A model generated the notes under the pieces. It did not search any database and was not told the DNA's origin. It worked only from the letters and a program-made list of their open reading frames with translations. A stretch of 42,147 bases of DNA from Spirochaetia bacterium (GTDB lineage Bacteria > Spirochaetota > Spirochaetia > Treponematales > Treponemataceae): assembly GCA_022768865.1 (NCBI GenBank), contig JALELH010000054.1, forward strand, positions 1 to 42,147, written 5' to 3'. The position numbers and the translations under genes are program-made. Of this stretch, positions 27,344 through 35,807 are shown in pieces (position 1 is the first letter of the stretch; each line of letters begins with the position of its first letter).

Positions 27344-28066
27344 ATGAACAAAAATGTTTTTTTACGTGGAGTCCGGGATGGAGTTCCAATCGGACTTGGA
27401 TATTTTGTAGTTTCTTTTTCCTTAGGAATAATTGCAAAAAAATCAGGCGTTTTGTTTTATCAGGGATTTCTTGCAAGCTTTTTAAATCATGCTTCTGCCG
27501 GGGAATATGCACTTTTTACGGCAATAGGAGAACTTGCTACATACCTTGAAGTTGCAGTTGTAACAGTTGTGGCAAATGCCAGATACCTTCTTTTATCCAG
27601 TGCACTAAGCCAGAAGTTCGATCCAAAAACAGGAATTATCCATAGAATTTTATCGGGCTTTGTAATTACCGATGAGATTTTCGGCATAGCAATTTCACAG
27701 AAAGGTTTTGTAAACCCATGGTATATGTATGGCGCATTTTTCTTTGCTGCAGCATTGTGGAGTCTTGGCACTGCATGCGGAATCCTTGCAGGAAACATTC
27801 TGCCGTCAAGAGCCGTTAGTGCACTTTCAGTTGCTTTATATGGAATGTTCCTTGCCATAATAATTCCACCTGCAAAAAAAGATAAAGTTATTGCCTGCTG
27901 TGTTGCAGCAAGTTTTGCATTTAGCTGGCTTATGGGAATAGTTCCACTGTTTAAAAATATTTCCAGCGGAAACAAAGTAATGATTCTTACCATATTGATT
28001 GCAACAGTGGCAGCAATTATAAAGCCTGTAAATGAACAGCCGGAAAACAAGGAGACGGTAAAATGA
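27344..28066 (+). CDS. azlC: AzlC family branched-chain amino acid exporter, large subunit
   Basis: The protein has the AzlC pattern: an N-terminal GVRDGVPIGLGYFVVSFSLG, then several hydrophobic segments. With AzlD it forms an exporter for branched-chain amino acids or analogues. Length from 27344 is 240 residues, normal for AzlC. The start is uncertain. ATG 27329 is an alternative that adds five residues, and neither has a clear ribosome site. ATG 27281 lies inside the repeat element and is unlikely. The stop overlaps the azlD start by 4 nt. Confidence 0.88.
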   Translation: MNKNVFLRGVRDGVPIGLGYFVVSFSLGIIAKKSGVLFYQGFLASFLNHASAGEYALFTAIGELATYLEVAVVTVVANARYLLLSSALSQKFDPKTGIIHRILSGFVITDEIFGIAISQKGFVNPWYMYGAFFFAAALWSLGTACGILAGNILPSRAVSALSVALYGMFLAIIIPPAKKDKVIACCVAASFAFSWLMGIVPLFKNISSGNKVMILTILIATVAAIIKPVNEQPENKETVK

Positions 28067-28368
28067 AAAACAACGTTTACATTTACATTTTTACGGCCGC
28101 TCTTGTTTCTTTGATTATACGCGCACTTCCTTTAACCCTTATAAGAAATCAGATTAAGAATAAATTCATAAGGTCATTTTTATATTACGTGCCTTATGTA
28201 ACTTTAGCCGTAATGACTTTTCCTGCAATTACACAGGCAACAGAAAATATCTATGCAGGGATTGCAGCCCTTGTTGCAGGCATTGTGCTTTCTTTTTTTT
28301 GCGCAGGACTTTTGCCCGTTGCCGCAGCATGTTGTGCTATTGTATTTGTAATAGAATTGTTTTTCTGA
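28063..28368 (+). CDS. azlD: AzlD family branched-chain amino acid exporter, small subunit
   Basis: The 101-residue protein has four hydrophobic segments and starts with the typical IFTAALVSLIIRALPLTL. It overlaps azlC in ATGA, with GGAG just upstream, so the two are translationally coupled and expected to form one complex. Confidence 0.88.
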   Translation: MKNNVYIYIFTAALVSLIIRALPLTLIRNQIKNKFIRSFLYYVPYVTLAVMTFPAITQATENIYAGIAALVAGIVLSFFCAGLLPVAAACCAIVFVIELFF

Positions 28369-28392
28369 TACCATAGAGGTAAAGGTTAAATC

Positions 28393-29064
28393 ATGCAAAA
28401 AGTTTATACAGATTCGTCAGACATTTTAAATCAGATCAGGATTCCTCTTTCAGACATAAGCGGAATATCAAGGCTTTTAAAATATAACCTTAAAAACATG
28501 GACTCCTTTTCTGAATCCCAGATAAATGCTTTGCTTGATCTTGTAAATGCACTTGATGAAAATACAGCTCATATCCTTTCCTTGCTGAATGAAAATCTTG
28601 AAAATGAATTTGAAGACAAGCCCGGACTTGATGTTCCTAAGGTTGTGCCTGCAGACGAATTTTCAAAATACAGCCATCTTAAAGGCAAAAAAATTCTTGT
28701 AGTAGACGATATTGAACTTAACCGTGTTTTAATCGGCCTTATGCTGAAAAATCTTGATATTGAAGTTGTCAATGCGGTAAACGGCCTTGATGCAATTAAT
28801 ATTCTGAATGAATCTGCTCCAGATGAATTTGATTTAATTCTTATGGACATAATGATGCCTGTTATGGACGGCTATTCTGCAACTTCAAAAATCAGGGAAA
28901 ACAAAAGAAAAGACATTGCAGAGATTCCTGTAATTGCCGTAACTGCAAATGCTTTTGAGTATTACAAGAAACAGGCAGAAGATTACGGCATGAACGGCTA
29001 TGTAGTTAAGCCTTTAGTAAAAGAAAATTTATATGAAGAAATTAACCGCGTTTTAAAAGGCTAG
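28393..29064 (+). CDS. Receiver-domain protein with degenerate histidine-kinase DHp segment
   Basis: The 223-residue protein has a C-terminal receiver domain (about 100-223). It carries the acidic pair in VVDDIE, the phospho-acceptor Asp in LILMDIMMPVMDG, the conserved Thr in AVTANA and the Lys in VVKPL. The N-terminal ~70 residues look like a kinase dimerisation helix pair, but the H-box HEIRTP reads NQIRIP (13-18). The phosphorylated His is therefore Asn and the next Glu is Gln. No ATPase domain follows. It may be a remnant of a hybrid kinase or a receiver with a dimerisation module. It starts 24 nt after azlD, with GAGG upstream, so it could share that transcript. Confidence 0.82.
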   Translation: MQKVYTDSSDILNQIRIPLSDISGISRLLKYNLKNMDSFSESQINALLDLVNALDENTAHILSLLNENLENEFEDKPGLDVPKVVPADEFSKYSHLKGKKILVVDDIELNRVLIGLMLKNLDIEVVNAVNGLDAINILNESAPDEFDLILMDIMMPVMDGYSATSKIRENKRKDIAEIPVIAVTANAFEYYKKQAEDYGMNGYVVKPLVKENLYEEINRVLKG

Positions 29065-29070
29065 AATCAG

Positions 29071-29616
29071 ATGTCAAAAAAAATTGTCAGGAAAATTATT
29101 TTTACTTTTCTTCTCGTAGCAATTTCTTCTGGTGCGTTTGCAAAGAAATCTTCTAAAAAGAAAGCAGAAAAATTTACACTGGAAGAACCACAGACAATTT
29201 CTTTTCATGACAACTGCCCTAGAACAACTGCCGCCCTTAAGGAAGAAGTCTCTTTAAAAGTAACAATTCCAGGATACAGGGGAATAATTTCTGTAACTTA
29301 TAAATCTGTTCCTGAAGAAAAACACGCTTATCCTGTAACCGGTTATTATGAATGCTGTGAAAGAATCCGTAATGCAATGGAAGAAAGCAGCGGAAAAAAA
29401 TATTCACTCAGATTTTTTACAGGACAAAACAAGGAAGGAACAGAAGTTAATCTGTCTGATGCAATGCAGGCAACGGAATCTGTTATACTTCTTCTTAAAC
29501 AAAAGGAAACTGACGTTTACGCCTTTTATGAAGAAATTGCTGAAGTTCCTGATAGTGCAGAAACTCCACAAAATATGGAAGATACTTTACAGCCTGAATT
29601 AGAATCAGTCGATTAA
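29071..29616 (+). CDS. Secreted protein of unknown function
   Basis: The 181-residue protein has a signal peptide ending near SGAFAKK, then a lysine-rich segment. I recognise no family. It begins 6 nt after the receiver gene with no separate ribosome site, so it is probably translated from the same mRNA. The C-terminus is acidic (PQNMEDTLQPELESVD). Its stop shares TTAA with the stop of the convergent gene, 29613-29616. Confidence 0.7.
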   Translation: MSKKIVRKIIFTFLLVAISSGAFAKKSSKKKAEKFTLEEPQTISFHDNCPRTTAALKEEVSLKVTIPGYRGIISVTYKSVPEEKHAYPVTGYYECCERIRNAMEESSGKKYSLRFFTGQNKEGTEVNLSDAMQATESVILLLKQKETDVYAFYEEIAEVPDSAETPQNMEDTLQPELESVD

Positions 29617-30635
29617 AATTGCACTATTCCAACAATGGGCAGGTGATCGCTGTAGCCGGTTCCGTTCCATAATGAATAACGCTTAGGAATACAGGTGTCA
29701 CTTTCGCACCAGTTGCCTTCTGCTGCGGGAAAGAAATCAATAAAGTCTGCGCTGCCTGCGGCAAACATATTGTCTATGCGGGACCATTCATCTTTAAAAT
29801 AATAACTGCCTGGCTGAACTAAGCTCTGTTCCAAAGTAAACCATGGGCATACAGTATTAATTCCGTCTTCAGAAAGTCTGCCCTTATGCCAGAACCTTAG
29901 CAGAACATGTCCGTTGCCTGTATGGCAAAAATCATTTATATCACGGTTAAAGTCTCCAAGTATTAAAACCGGATTGTTTTCTTTAAGTGTTTCAGACGCA
30001 AGTCTTGCAAGGATACCTTCCTGCATGTTTCTCAATTTTTCTCCTGTATCTTTTCCGGTTTTGCTTTTCCAATGGTTTACAATAAGAATAATTTCTTTAT
30101 CCCTGCAGTTAAGTTTTACTTTCATTACAGGCCGCGTGACTGGCATTTTTTCTACTTCTGTCCTGACGTCCAGTGAATGAACTGTCATGGAAGAAACCGG
30201 TATTCTGGAAAGAACTGCACAGCCTATAGAACTGCCTTTGTCAGTTGCAAAGCAGCTGTCTGTATAAATCTTTTTTGCATTCCATTCGCCTGCCAGAAAA
30301 TTGCTGATGTCGTGTATGACTGCTTCGTTTTCAATTTCTTCCATGACAAAAACATCTACATCAAGGGTTTTTATTACGGAACAAAGTCTTTTTAAACGTT
30401 CAATATAGGCTTCCCTGTTCCATTTATCGTTTTTGACAAATTGCTTATATTCATTGCCGGATGTTTCTGCATCAAAAAAAGTCTGGACATTCCAGTTAGC
30501 AACCTTAAGCTCGTATTCCTTGTCGGAACCAGATGAAGATTGAAAGCAGGAGGTAAAAATCACGGCTGCTATAAGGCAAAATAGAAAAAAACACTTATTT
30601 TGAAGAACCTGCAGAAGAACTTTTTTTAATATCAT
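29613..30635 (-). CDS. Lipoprotein of the endonuclease/exonuclease/phosphatase family
   Basis: The ~340-residue protein has the EEP fold motifs: VANWNVQTFFD, MEEIEN, LIVNHWKSK, ILGDFNRD and YSDHLPIVG, the last holding the catalytic His. Enzymes with this fold cut phosphodiester bonds in nucleic acids or lipids. A short hydrophobic leader ends at FTSC, a relaxed lipobox, so it is probably lipid-anchored. I start at 30635, which has GGAGG upstream; the longer reading adds seven residues. The substrate is unknown; an extracellular nuclease for nucleotide scavenging is plausible. Confidence 0.85.
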   Translation of the reverse strand: MILKKVLLQVLQNKCFFLFCLIAAVIFTSCFQSSSGSDKEYELKVANWNVQTFFDAETSGNEYKQFVKNDKWNREAYIERLKRLCSVIKTLDVDVFVMEEIENEAVIHDISNFLAGEWNAKKIYTDSCFATDKGSSIGCAVLSRIPVSSMTVHSLDVRTEVEKMPVTRPVMKVKLNCRDKEIILIVNHWKSKTGKDTGEKLRNMQEGILARLASETLKENNPVLILGDFNRDINDFCHTGNGHVLLRFWHKGRLSEDGINTVCPWFTLEQSLVQPGSYYFKDEWSRIDNMFAAGSADFIDFFPAAEGNWCESDTCIPKRYSLWNGTGYSDHLPIVGIVQF

Positions 30636-30808
30636 GAAAATACCTCCAGCGGTCAAAACCTGTGGCTGCTCACAGGAATGACCATATATATTATTTTAAA
30701 AAAAAATTAAAAAGTGCACGGTTTTTAGTGCTGTTTCGAAGAAAAGTTGATAAATATCTGTTATTTTAGACTGTACATTCATTGTCAGTTTTTCTGGGTT
30801 TTATTTAG

Positions 30809-30884
30809 TGTGATAAATATCACATAAAAGACAATTCTAAAGGATTTTAACCTGAATTTACCCTTTTATGTGCAATAAATCACA
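30809..30884. promoter_or_regulatory. Two Rex-type operator palindromes upstream of rex
   Basis: TGTGATAAATATCACA (30809-30824) is a perfect palindrome, and TGTGCAATAAATCACA (30869-30884) is its weaker match. Both keep the TGTG-N8-CACA spacing of Rex sites. A more degenerate copy is at 30746-30761 (GTTGATAAATATCTGT). I see no other structure in this 300-bp gap. CRP/FNR-type binding is an alternative, but the next gene is rex. Confidence 0.65.
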
Positions 30885-30991
30885 CAAATCAGACTTTTTT
30901 AATAGACCAATCATTAATAAGGTGTTAAACTGATGAAAAACAGGGGTTGTATTGTGCTATATTTTTCACAAAGACTAGTACAATAAAAGCA

Positions 30992-31594
30992 ATGCAGAAT
31001 ATTCCGGCACCTGCAAAAAGAAGGCTTGTTCTTTTAGAAAGGCTTCTTTCTGCATACAAAGAAAAAACAATTACTTCTCAAAAGATTCAGGAACTGACAG
31101 GCTGGTCTTCTGCTGTAGTCCGCCGGGACATATCATGGATAGACGTAAAATGTGGTGCCACTAACGGATACAAAGTTGCAGAATTGAAAGATGCCCTTGT
31201 AAAGACATTTAATCTTGAAAAAAGTGAACTGCGCTGCTGTATTGTAGGTCTTGGCAGAATGGGACAGGCACTTTTAGACACTTCTGAACTTTATGAATCA
31301 TCTTTTAAAATCGTTGCAGGCTTTGATTCCAGCGTAAATAAAACGGAAGTTTTAAGTTCAGCATTTCCATTGCATCCTACAACGTTAATGAAAAAAATCA
31401 TAAAAGAAGAAAACATAACTTTTGCAATTCTTACAGTGGATCCTGAAGAAGCAAAGGCAATGACGGAACTTCTTCTTGAATGCGGAATAAAGAAAATAGT
31501 CAATTACACTCCGTGTGTATTGACCGTTCCAAAAGAAGTCAGCGTTGAAAATGTAAGTTTATTAACGGCACTTTCAACACTGGCAATTCAATAA
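30992..31594 (+). CDS. rex: Redox-sensing transcriptional repressor Rex
   Basis: The 200-residue protein has an N-terminal winged helix (RRDISWID and surroundings) and a Rossmann domain with GLGRMGQALL. The last part (LLTALSTLAIQ) forms the swapped helix. Rex senses the NADH/NAD+ ratio and represses fermentation genes. I start at 30992; the upstream TTG would add 15 residues across the likely promoter, TACAAT (30979-30984), only 7 nt from the ATG. Rex-type palindromes lie upstream, so it probably controls itself. It is 62 nt from serC, with a small GCTGAA/TTCAGC hairpin (31602-31617) between. Confidence 0.9.
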   Translation: MQNIPAPAKRRLVLLERLLSAYKEKTITSQKIQELTGWSSAVVRRDISWIDVKCGATNGYKVAELKDALVKTFNLEKSELRCCIVGLGRMGQALLDTSELYESSFKIVAGFDSSVNKTEVLSSAFPLHPTTLMKKIIKEENITFAILTVDPEEAKAMTELLLECGIKKIVNYTPCVLTVPKEVSVENVSLLTALSTLAIQ

Positions 31595-31656
31595 AAGGCA
31601 GGCTGAATATTTTCAGCTTCCATATAAATATGTAATTTATTTAGTGAGGTTTTATT

Positions 31657-32781
31657 ATGAGCCGTGTTTACAATTTTAGTGCAGGACCTTCCTGCTTGCC
31701 GGAAGAAGTTCTTAAAGAATGTGCAGCAGAAATGATGGACTGCAACGGAACTGGTCAGAGTGTAATGGAAATGAGCCACCGGTCAAAGGCTTTTGAACCG
31801 ATTATTGAACATGCAGAAGCACAGGTCCGCAAGCTTATGAAAGTGCCGGAAAACTACAAGGTTCTTTTTGTTCAGGGCGGAGGTTCAACACAGTTTGCCA
31901 TGGTTGCACAGAATCTTGGAATCAACAAAAAGAAGGCTGCCTATATTGAAACTGGTGTATGGGCAAAGAAGGCAGCTGCAGAAGCAAAACACCTTGGCGT
32001 TGACGTTGACGTAATTGCTTCTTCAAAAGACAAAAATTATTCCTATATTCCCCGTGTAGAAAAAGTAAGCGGCGATTACGACTATGTTTATGTCTGCTTC
32101 AACAACACAATTATGGGAACACACTACGAATATATTCCTGATACTGGAAATATTCCTTTAGTTGCAGACCTTTCTTCTTGCATTCTTTCTGAAGAAATTG
32201 ACGTTTCTAAGTTTGGCCTTATTTTTGCAGGTGCTCAGAAAAATCTTGCTCCTGCCGGCGTTACCCTTGTAATTATCCGTGAAGACTTAATTCCTGAACC
32301 TGAAAAATGCCTGCCGGGAACACCGACAATGAGCATGTATAAAACACACAGCGACAACGGCTCAATGTATAATACACCGCCTTGCTACACAATTTATGTT
32401 CTTGGAAAGGTTCTTGACTGGATTGAAAAAAATGGCGGTGCAGCAGGAATCCATAAGCTTAATGTAGAAAAAGCAGATTATCTTTACAACTATCTTGATG
32501 ATTCTGATTTCTATTTTGCAACGGCACAAAAAGGCAGCCGTTCTTTAATGAACGTTCCGTTCCTTACAAAGTATTCAAAGAACGACGGAAACGAAGCAGC
32601 CCTTGCTAAAGAAAAAGAAATCAACAGCAAGTTTGTAAAGGAAGCAGAAGCTGCAGGCCTTGTAAACCTTAAGGGACACAGGCTTGTAGGCGGCATGCGT
32701 GCTTCAATTTATAATGCAATGACACTTGACGGCGTTAAAGCCCTTGTTAAGTTTATGGACGAATTTGCAAAAAACAACTAG
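31657..32781 (+). CDS. serC: Phosphoserine aminotransferase
   Basis: The 374-residue protein has the SerC start VYNFSAGPSCLPEEVL and the region MEMSHRS. It also has the FVQGGGSTQFAMV loop and the PLP lysine in FAGAQKNLAPAG. It makes phosphoserine from phosphohydroxypyruvate and glutamate. GAGG precedes the ATG. It is 9 nt from serA and they surely form one operon, the core of serine synthesis. Its position behind rex suggests redox control of the pathway. Confidence 0.96.
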   Translation: MSRVYNFSAGPSCLPEEVLKECAAEMMDCNGTGQSVMEMSHRSKAFEPIIEHAEAQVRKLMKVPENYKVLFVQGGGSTQFAMVAQNLGINKKKAAYIETGVWAKKAAAEAKHLGVDVDVIASSKDKNYSYIPRVEKVSGDYDYVYVCFNNTIMGTHYEYIPDTGNIPLVADLSSCILSEEIDVSKFGLIFAGAQKNLAPAGVTLVIIREDLIPEPEKCLPGTPTMSMYKTHSDNGSMYNTPPCYTIYVLGKVLDWIEKNGGAAGIHKLNVEKADYLYNYLDDSDFYFATAQKGSRSLMNVPFLTKYSKNDGNEAALAKEKEINSKFVKEAEAAGLVNLKGHRLVGGMRASIYNAMTLDGVKALVKFMDEFAKNN

Positions 32782-32790
32782 GAGAAAAAA

Positions 32791-33969
32791 ATGTATAAAA
32801 TTCAGACACTTGATAGAATTTCTGCTGTAGGCTTAAACAACTTTCCGCGTGACGAATATGAAATTGCTTCAGAAATCATGAAGCCGGATGCAATCCTTGT
32901 CCGCTCTCATGATATGCTCAGTATGGAACTTGACCAGAATGTAAAGGCAGTTGCACGTGCAGGTGCCGGCGTAAACAACATTCCATGCAAAGACCTGGCA
33001 GGCAAAGGCGTTGTGGTATTCAACACACCTGGAGCAAATGCAAATGCAGTTAAGGAACTTGTAATTCTTGGCCTTTTAATGGCAAGCCGTCCTGTAATTG
33101 CAGCAAACAAATTCTGTAACGGTCTTGCAGGCAAGGGTGCAGAAATTGCCACACTTGCAGAAAAAGGAAAAAAAGAATACATCGGAAATGAACTTAAGGG
33201 AAAAACTCTTGGTGTAATCGGTCTTGGTGCCATTGGCGCTCAGGTTGCAAATACAGCAATTGAACTTGGCATGAACGTTGTAGGCTATGATCCTTTCCTT
33301 TCCATTGATGCAGCATGGAGCCTGAACCACATGGTAAAGCATGCAGAAACTTTAGACACAGTTCTTGCAAAGGCTGACTATCTTACATTCCATGTTCCTG
33401 AAACACCGGATACAAAAGGTTTTGTAAACGCAAATACAATCAAGAATATGAAGGACGGTGTGCGCTTAATCAACATTGCACGCGGCGGTCTTGTAAACAA
33501 CGAAGATGTCCTTGCTGCAATTAACAGCGGAAAAGTAAGCTGCATGGTAACTGACTTTGCTGCAGAAGAACTTTTGAACAACGACAAGGTTATCTGTATG
33601 CCGCACCTTGGAGCTTCAACTCCGGAAGCAGAAGACAACTGCGCCGTTATGGCAGTTAAGGAACTGCGCGACTTCCTTGAAACAGGTGCAATTAAAAACA
33701 GCGTAAACTATCCAAAATGCAAAATGGATAATCCTATTCCTAAAAACGGAACACGCCTTTGCATTGCACATAAGAACGTTCCTAACATGATTGCCCAGTT
33801 TACATCTGTTCTTGGTGAATCAAAGCTTAATATTTCCGGCATGGTTGACCAGAACCGCGGCGACATTGCTTACTGTATGATTGACGTAGACGGCAAAGTA
33901 GAAGAAGCAACATTAACTTCACTTGGTTCTACAGACGGCGTAGTTAAAGTAAGGCCGATTTATGCATAA
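32791..33969 (+). CDS. serA: D-3-phosphoglycerate dehydrogenase
   Basis: The 392-residue protein has the D-2-hydroxyacid dehydrogenase features: GVIGLGAIGAQVANTA (Rossmann), INIARGGLVNNEDVL with the catalytic Arg region, and CMPHLGAST with the catalytic His. A C-terminal ACT domain (about 320-392) is typical of SerA with serine feedback. It oxidises 3-phosphoglycerate with NAD+ to start serine synthesis. AGGAG precedes the ATG, 9 nt after serC. A strong terminator follows. Confidence 0.94.
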   Translation: MYKIQTLDRISAVGLNNFPRDEYEIASEIMKPDAILVRSHDMLSMELDQNVKAVARAGAGVNNIPCKDLAGKGVVVFNTPGANANAVKELVILGLLMASRPVIAANKFCNGLAGKGAEIATLAEKGKKEYIGNELKGKTLGVIGLGAIGAQVANTAIELGMNVVGYDPFLSIDAAWSLNHMVKHAETLDTVLAKADYLTFHVPETPDTKGFVNANTIKNMKDGVRLINIARGGLVNNEDVLAAINSGKVSCMVTDFAAEELLNNDKVICMPHLGASTPEAEDNCAVMAVKELRDFLETGAIKNSVNYPKCKMDNPIPKNGTRLCIAHKNVPNMIAQFTSVLGESKLNISGMVDQNRGDIAYCMIDVDGKVEEATLTSLGSTDGVVKVRPIYA

Positions 33970-33988
33970 AGTAGCATAAAGTTATATA

Positions 33989-34034
33989 AAAAAATCCCTG
34001 TCAATGAGCAGTTGCGCATTGACAGGGATTTTTT
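33989..34034. terminator. Bidirectional terminator after serA
   Basis: AAAAAATCCCTGTCAATG (33989-34006) and CATTGACAGGGATTTTTT (34017-34034) form a perfect 18-bp stem with a 10-nt loop. A and T runs flank it on both strands, so it serves serA and the convergent minus-strand gene. Confidence 0.92.
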
Positions 34035-34052
34035 GTTTCTGGCAGCAGTTTT

Positions 34053-34589
34053 TTATTCCCCGGCAAGTTTATAAGTTGTAAGGGTTATTTCATTTGTTTC
34101 TGTATTCAGGATACCGGTAATTTTAACCTTCTTTTTGTTGTATGCAGAAAGCTTTAAATTAGAATCTTCAGAACCACTGATGGTTTTTAATGTATATGTT
34201 TTTCCGTCATCAGCCTTAAAGCTAAAGACCTTTTTGCCAAAGCCTTTTACTTTTAAAGTTCCCGTAAGGTTCTTTACTTCGTGGGTTTCAATAACTTCTT
34301 TTGTTTTTTCTGCACCGCTTTTTACCTTGTCTCCGACTTTTTTACCGGTTTCCTTTATCTTTTCTTTAGTTTCTTTTGAATCTTCGTCATTAGCCTTTTC
34401 TTTGGCTTTGCCAAAAAGATTTTTAATTCCATTGCCTGCTGCATCAACGCCTTTTTTAATGCCTTCTCCAGTCTTGTCTACAGTTTCTGCAACTTTATCT
34501 TCTTTGTCAGAGTCAGCATTTGATTTTTTAGCTTCTGCAAAAAAAGAAATGCAGGATGCAATCATCATTAATGCAATAAATTTTTTCAT
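34053..34589 (-). CDS. Secreted helical protein with C-terminal beta domain
   Basis: The 178-residue protein has a signal peptide (1-20, ending AEAKK). A middle helical region follows with 11-residue-like repeats (KTGEGIKKGV, KETGKKVGDK). A C-terminal ~70-residue beta domain (TGTLKVKGFGKKVFSFKADD onward) might be an OB-like fold. I do not recognise it. Its ATG overlaps the stop of the aminopeptidase upstream by 4 nt, so its translation is coupled to that gene. Confidence 0.72.
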   Translation of the reverse strand: MKKFIALMMIASCISFFAEAKKSNADSDKEDKVAETVDKTGEGIKKGVDAAGNGIKNLFGKAKEKANDEDSKETKEKIKETGKKVGDKVKSGAEKTKEVIETHEVKNLTGTLKVKGFGKKVFSFKADDGKTYTLKTISGSEDSNLKLSAYNKKKVKITGILNTETNEITLTTYKLAGE

Positions 34590-35689
34590 ATTTTCAAATC
34601 TCCATTTTCAAGAACAGTTGCTTCCGTTCCGTCTGAATATTTTATTGTAATTGTAGGCTGGCGCACAACACCGTCAAAGTGAATAAGTGCAGGTGCATCG
34701 CCGTCGTAATTTTCTCCAACTGCAAAATGGCATGTGCGGAATGCCTTTTCATCTTCTAGCATATTGCCTGTAATGTTTGCAGCAGGGTTCAATCCTATTC
34801 CAAGTTCGCCTATGTTACGTGCATTTCTGGCATAGACTGCACCCTGGCCTTTCGGGAGCTTTCCGCTGGCTTCCATTTTTATGGAATCTTTTTCTGCCTG
34901 GGTTATATCCTTTAAAAGCCTTTTTGCTTCGTCACCGCCAGTAATTTCTGTAATGAATCCCTTTTCTACCTTGCAGGTAATAGGTGTTTCAAGAATTGAA
35001 TCTCCGTCGCTGAAAGTCATGCTGCCGTCGTAAACAATTACGCCTTCGCTTGTTCCTACAACAGGGCTTATAAAAGTTTCCCCAGCAGGAATGTTGCCGC
35101 CACTACCAGGCTTTGAAAAGTTGCCGTCATCTGCCATGGCATTTCTGTTTTTTAAACCGATGATAATGTCTGTTCCACCAGGGGAAGTAACATGCACGCT
35201 TTCTGCATTCTGAAACTTTTTGCTTAACCTGGCACAGTTTTCTGCAAGTTTTTTATAGTCAATGTTTACTGTCCTGTTATACATGTCTTCTGTAAGACCT
35301 GGTGTCCATACGGCACGGATTGTTTTCTTGCCGTTTAAAAGCCAGTCAAAGGTGTTGTCATATTTTGTTCCGTCTTCCATGACATATGGAGTCTGGATAG
35401 CCTTTTCATCTTTGCCAAGCTTTATTTCAGAAATTGAAAAAATTACATCCGGTTCAGATTTTATTGCGCCTACAACTGATTCTTCGCAGAAATCGCCGGA
35501 AGTTTTTTTAGGCTGATATGCAAGGACAGGTTTTGCACCAGCATCAGAAGAAGCTTTATAAAGTTCCTGTGCAATATAGCTTGTTTCAGGATTAGCAATT
35601 ATAAGGACTTTTTCTCCTTTTGTTATTTTACAAACGTCTTCCACCACAGTCTGTGACGGAGTTTTTTCTTTTTTTTCAAAAATACCCAT
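34586..35689 (-). CDS. M29-type aminopeptidase
   Basis: The ~367-residue protein has M29 features: GNIPAGETFISP, ELGIGLNPAANITGNMLEDE, and HFAVGENYDGDAPALIHFDG, with the His, Glu and Asp of the metal site. It removes N-terminal residues from peptides in the cytoplasm. I start at 35689; the reading from 35734 adds 15 residues. TATAAT (35701-35696, minus) is 6 nt from that ATG and no proper Shine-Dalgarno sequence exists, so a leaderless mRNA is likely. It diverges from ackA. Confidence 0.85.
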   Translation of the reverse strand: MGIFEKKEKTPSQTVVEDVCKITKGEKVLIIANPETSYIAQELYKASSDAGAKPVLAYQPKKTSGDFCEESVVGAIKSEPDVIFSISEIKLGKDEKAIQTPYVMEDGTKYDNTFDWLLNGKKTIRAVWTPGLTEDMYNRTVNIDYKKLAENCARLSKKFQNAESVHVTSPGGTDIIIGLKNRNAMADDGNFSKPGSGGNIPAGETFISPVVGTSEGVIVYDGSMTFSDGDSILETPITCKVEKGFITEITGGDEAKRLLKDITQAEKDSIKMEASGKLPKGQGAVYARNARNIGELGIGLNPAANITGNMLEDEKAFRTCHFAVGENYDGDAPALIHFDGVVRQPTITIKYSDGTEATVLENGDLKI

Positions 35690-35746
35690 ACCTTTATTAT
35701 AGTATAAAAATGAAAGTTTTGCTTTATTTTGCATAATTTAATTGAA

Positions 35747-35775
35747 TTGTGTTTTTTCTTTCATATTAATATAAT
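35747..35775 (+). promoter_or_regulatory. Sigma70-type promoter of ackA
   Basis: TTGTGT (35747-35752) and TATAAT (35770-35775) are separated by 17 bp. Transcription should start near 35782, giving a leader of about 26 nt with an AGAGG ribosome site. Confidence 0.72.
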
Positions 35776-35807
35776 AGAAGAAATTATTTTTTATTTAGAG
35801 GCAAAAT

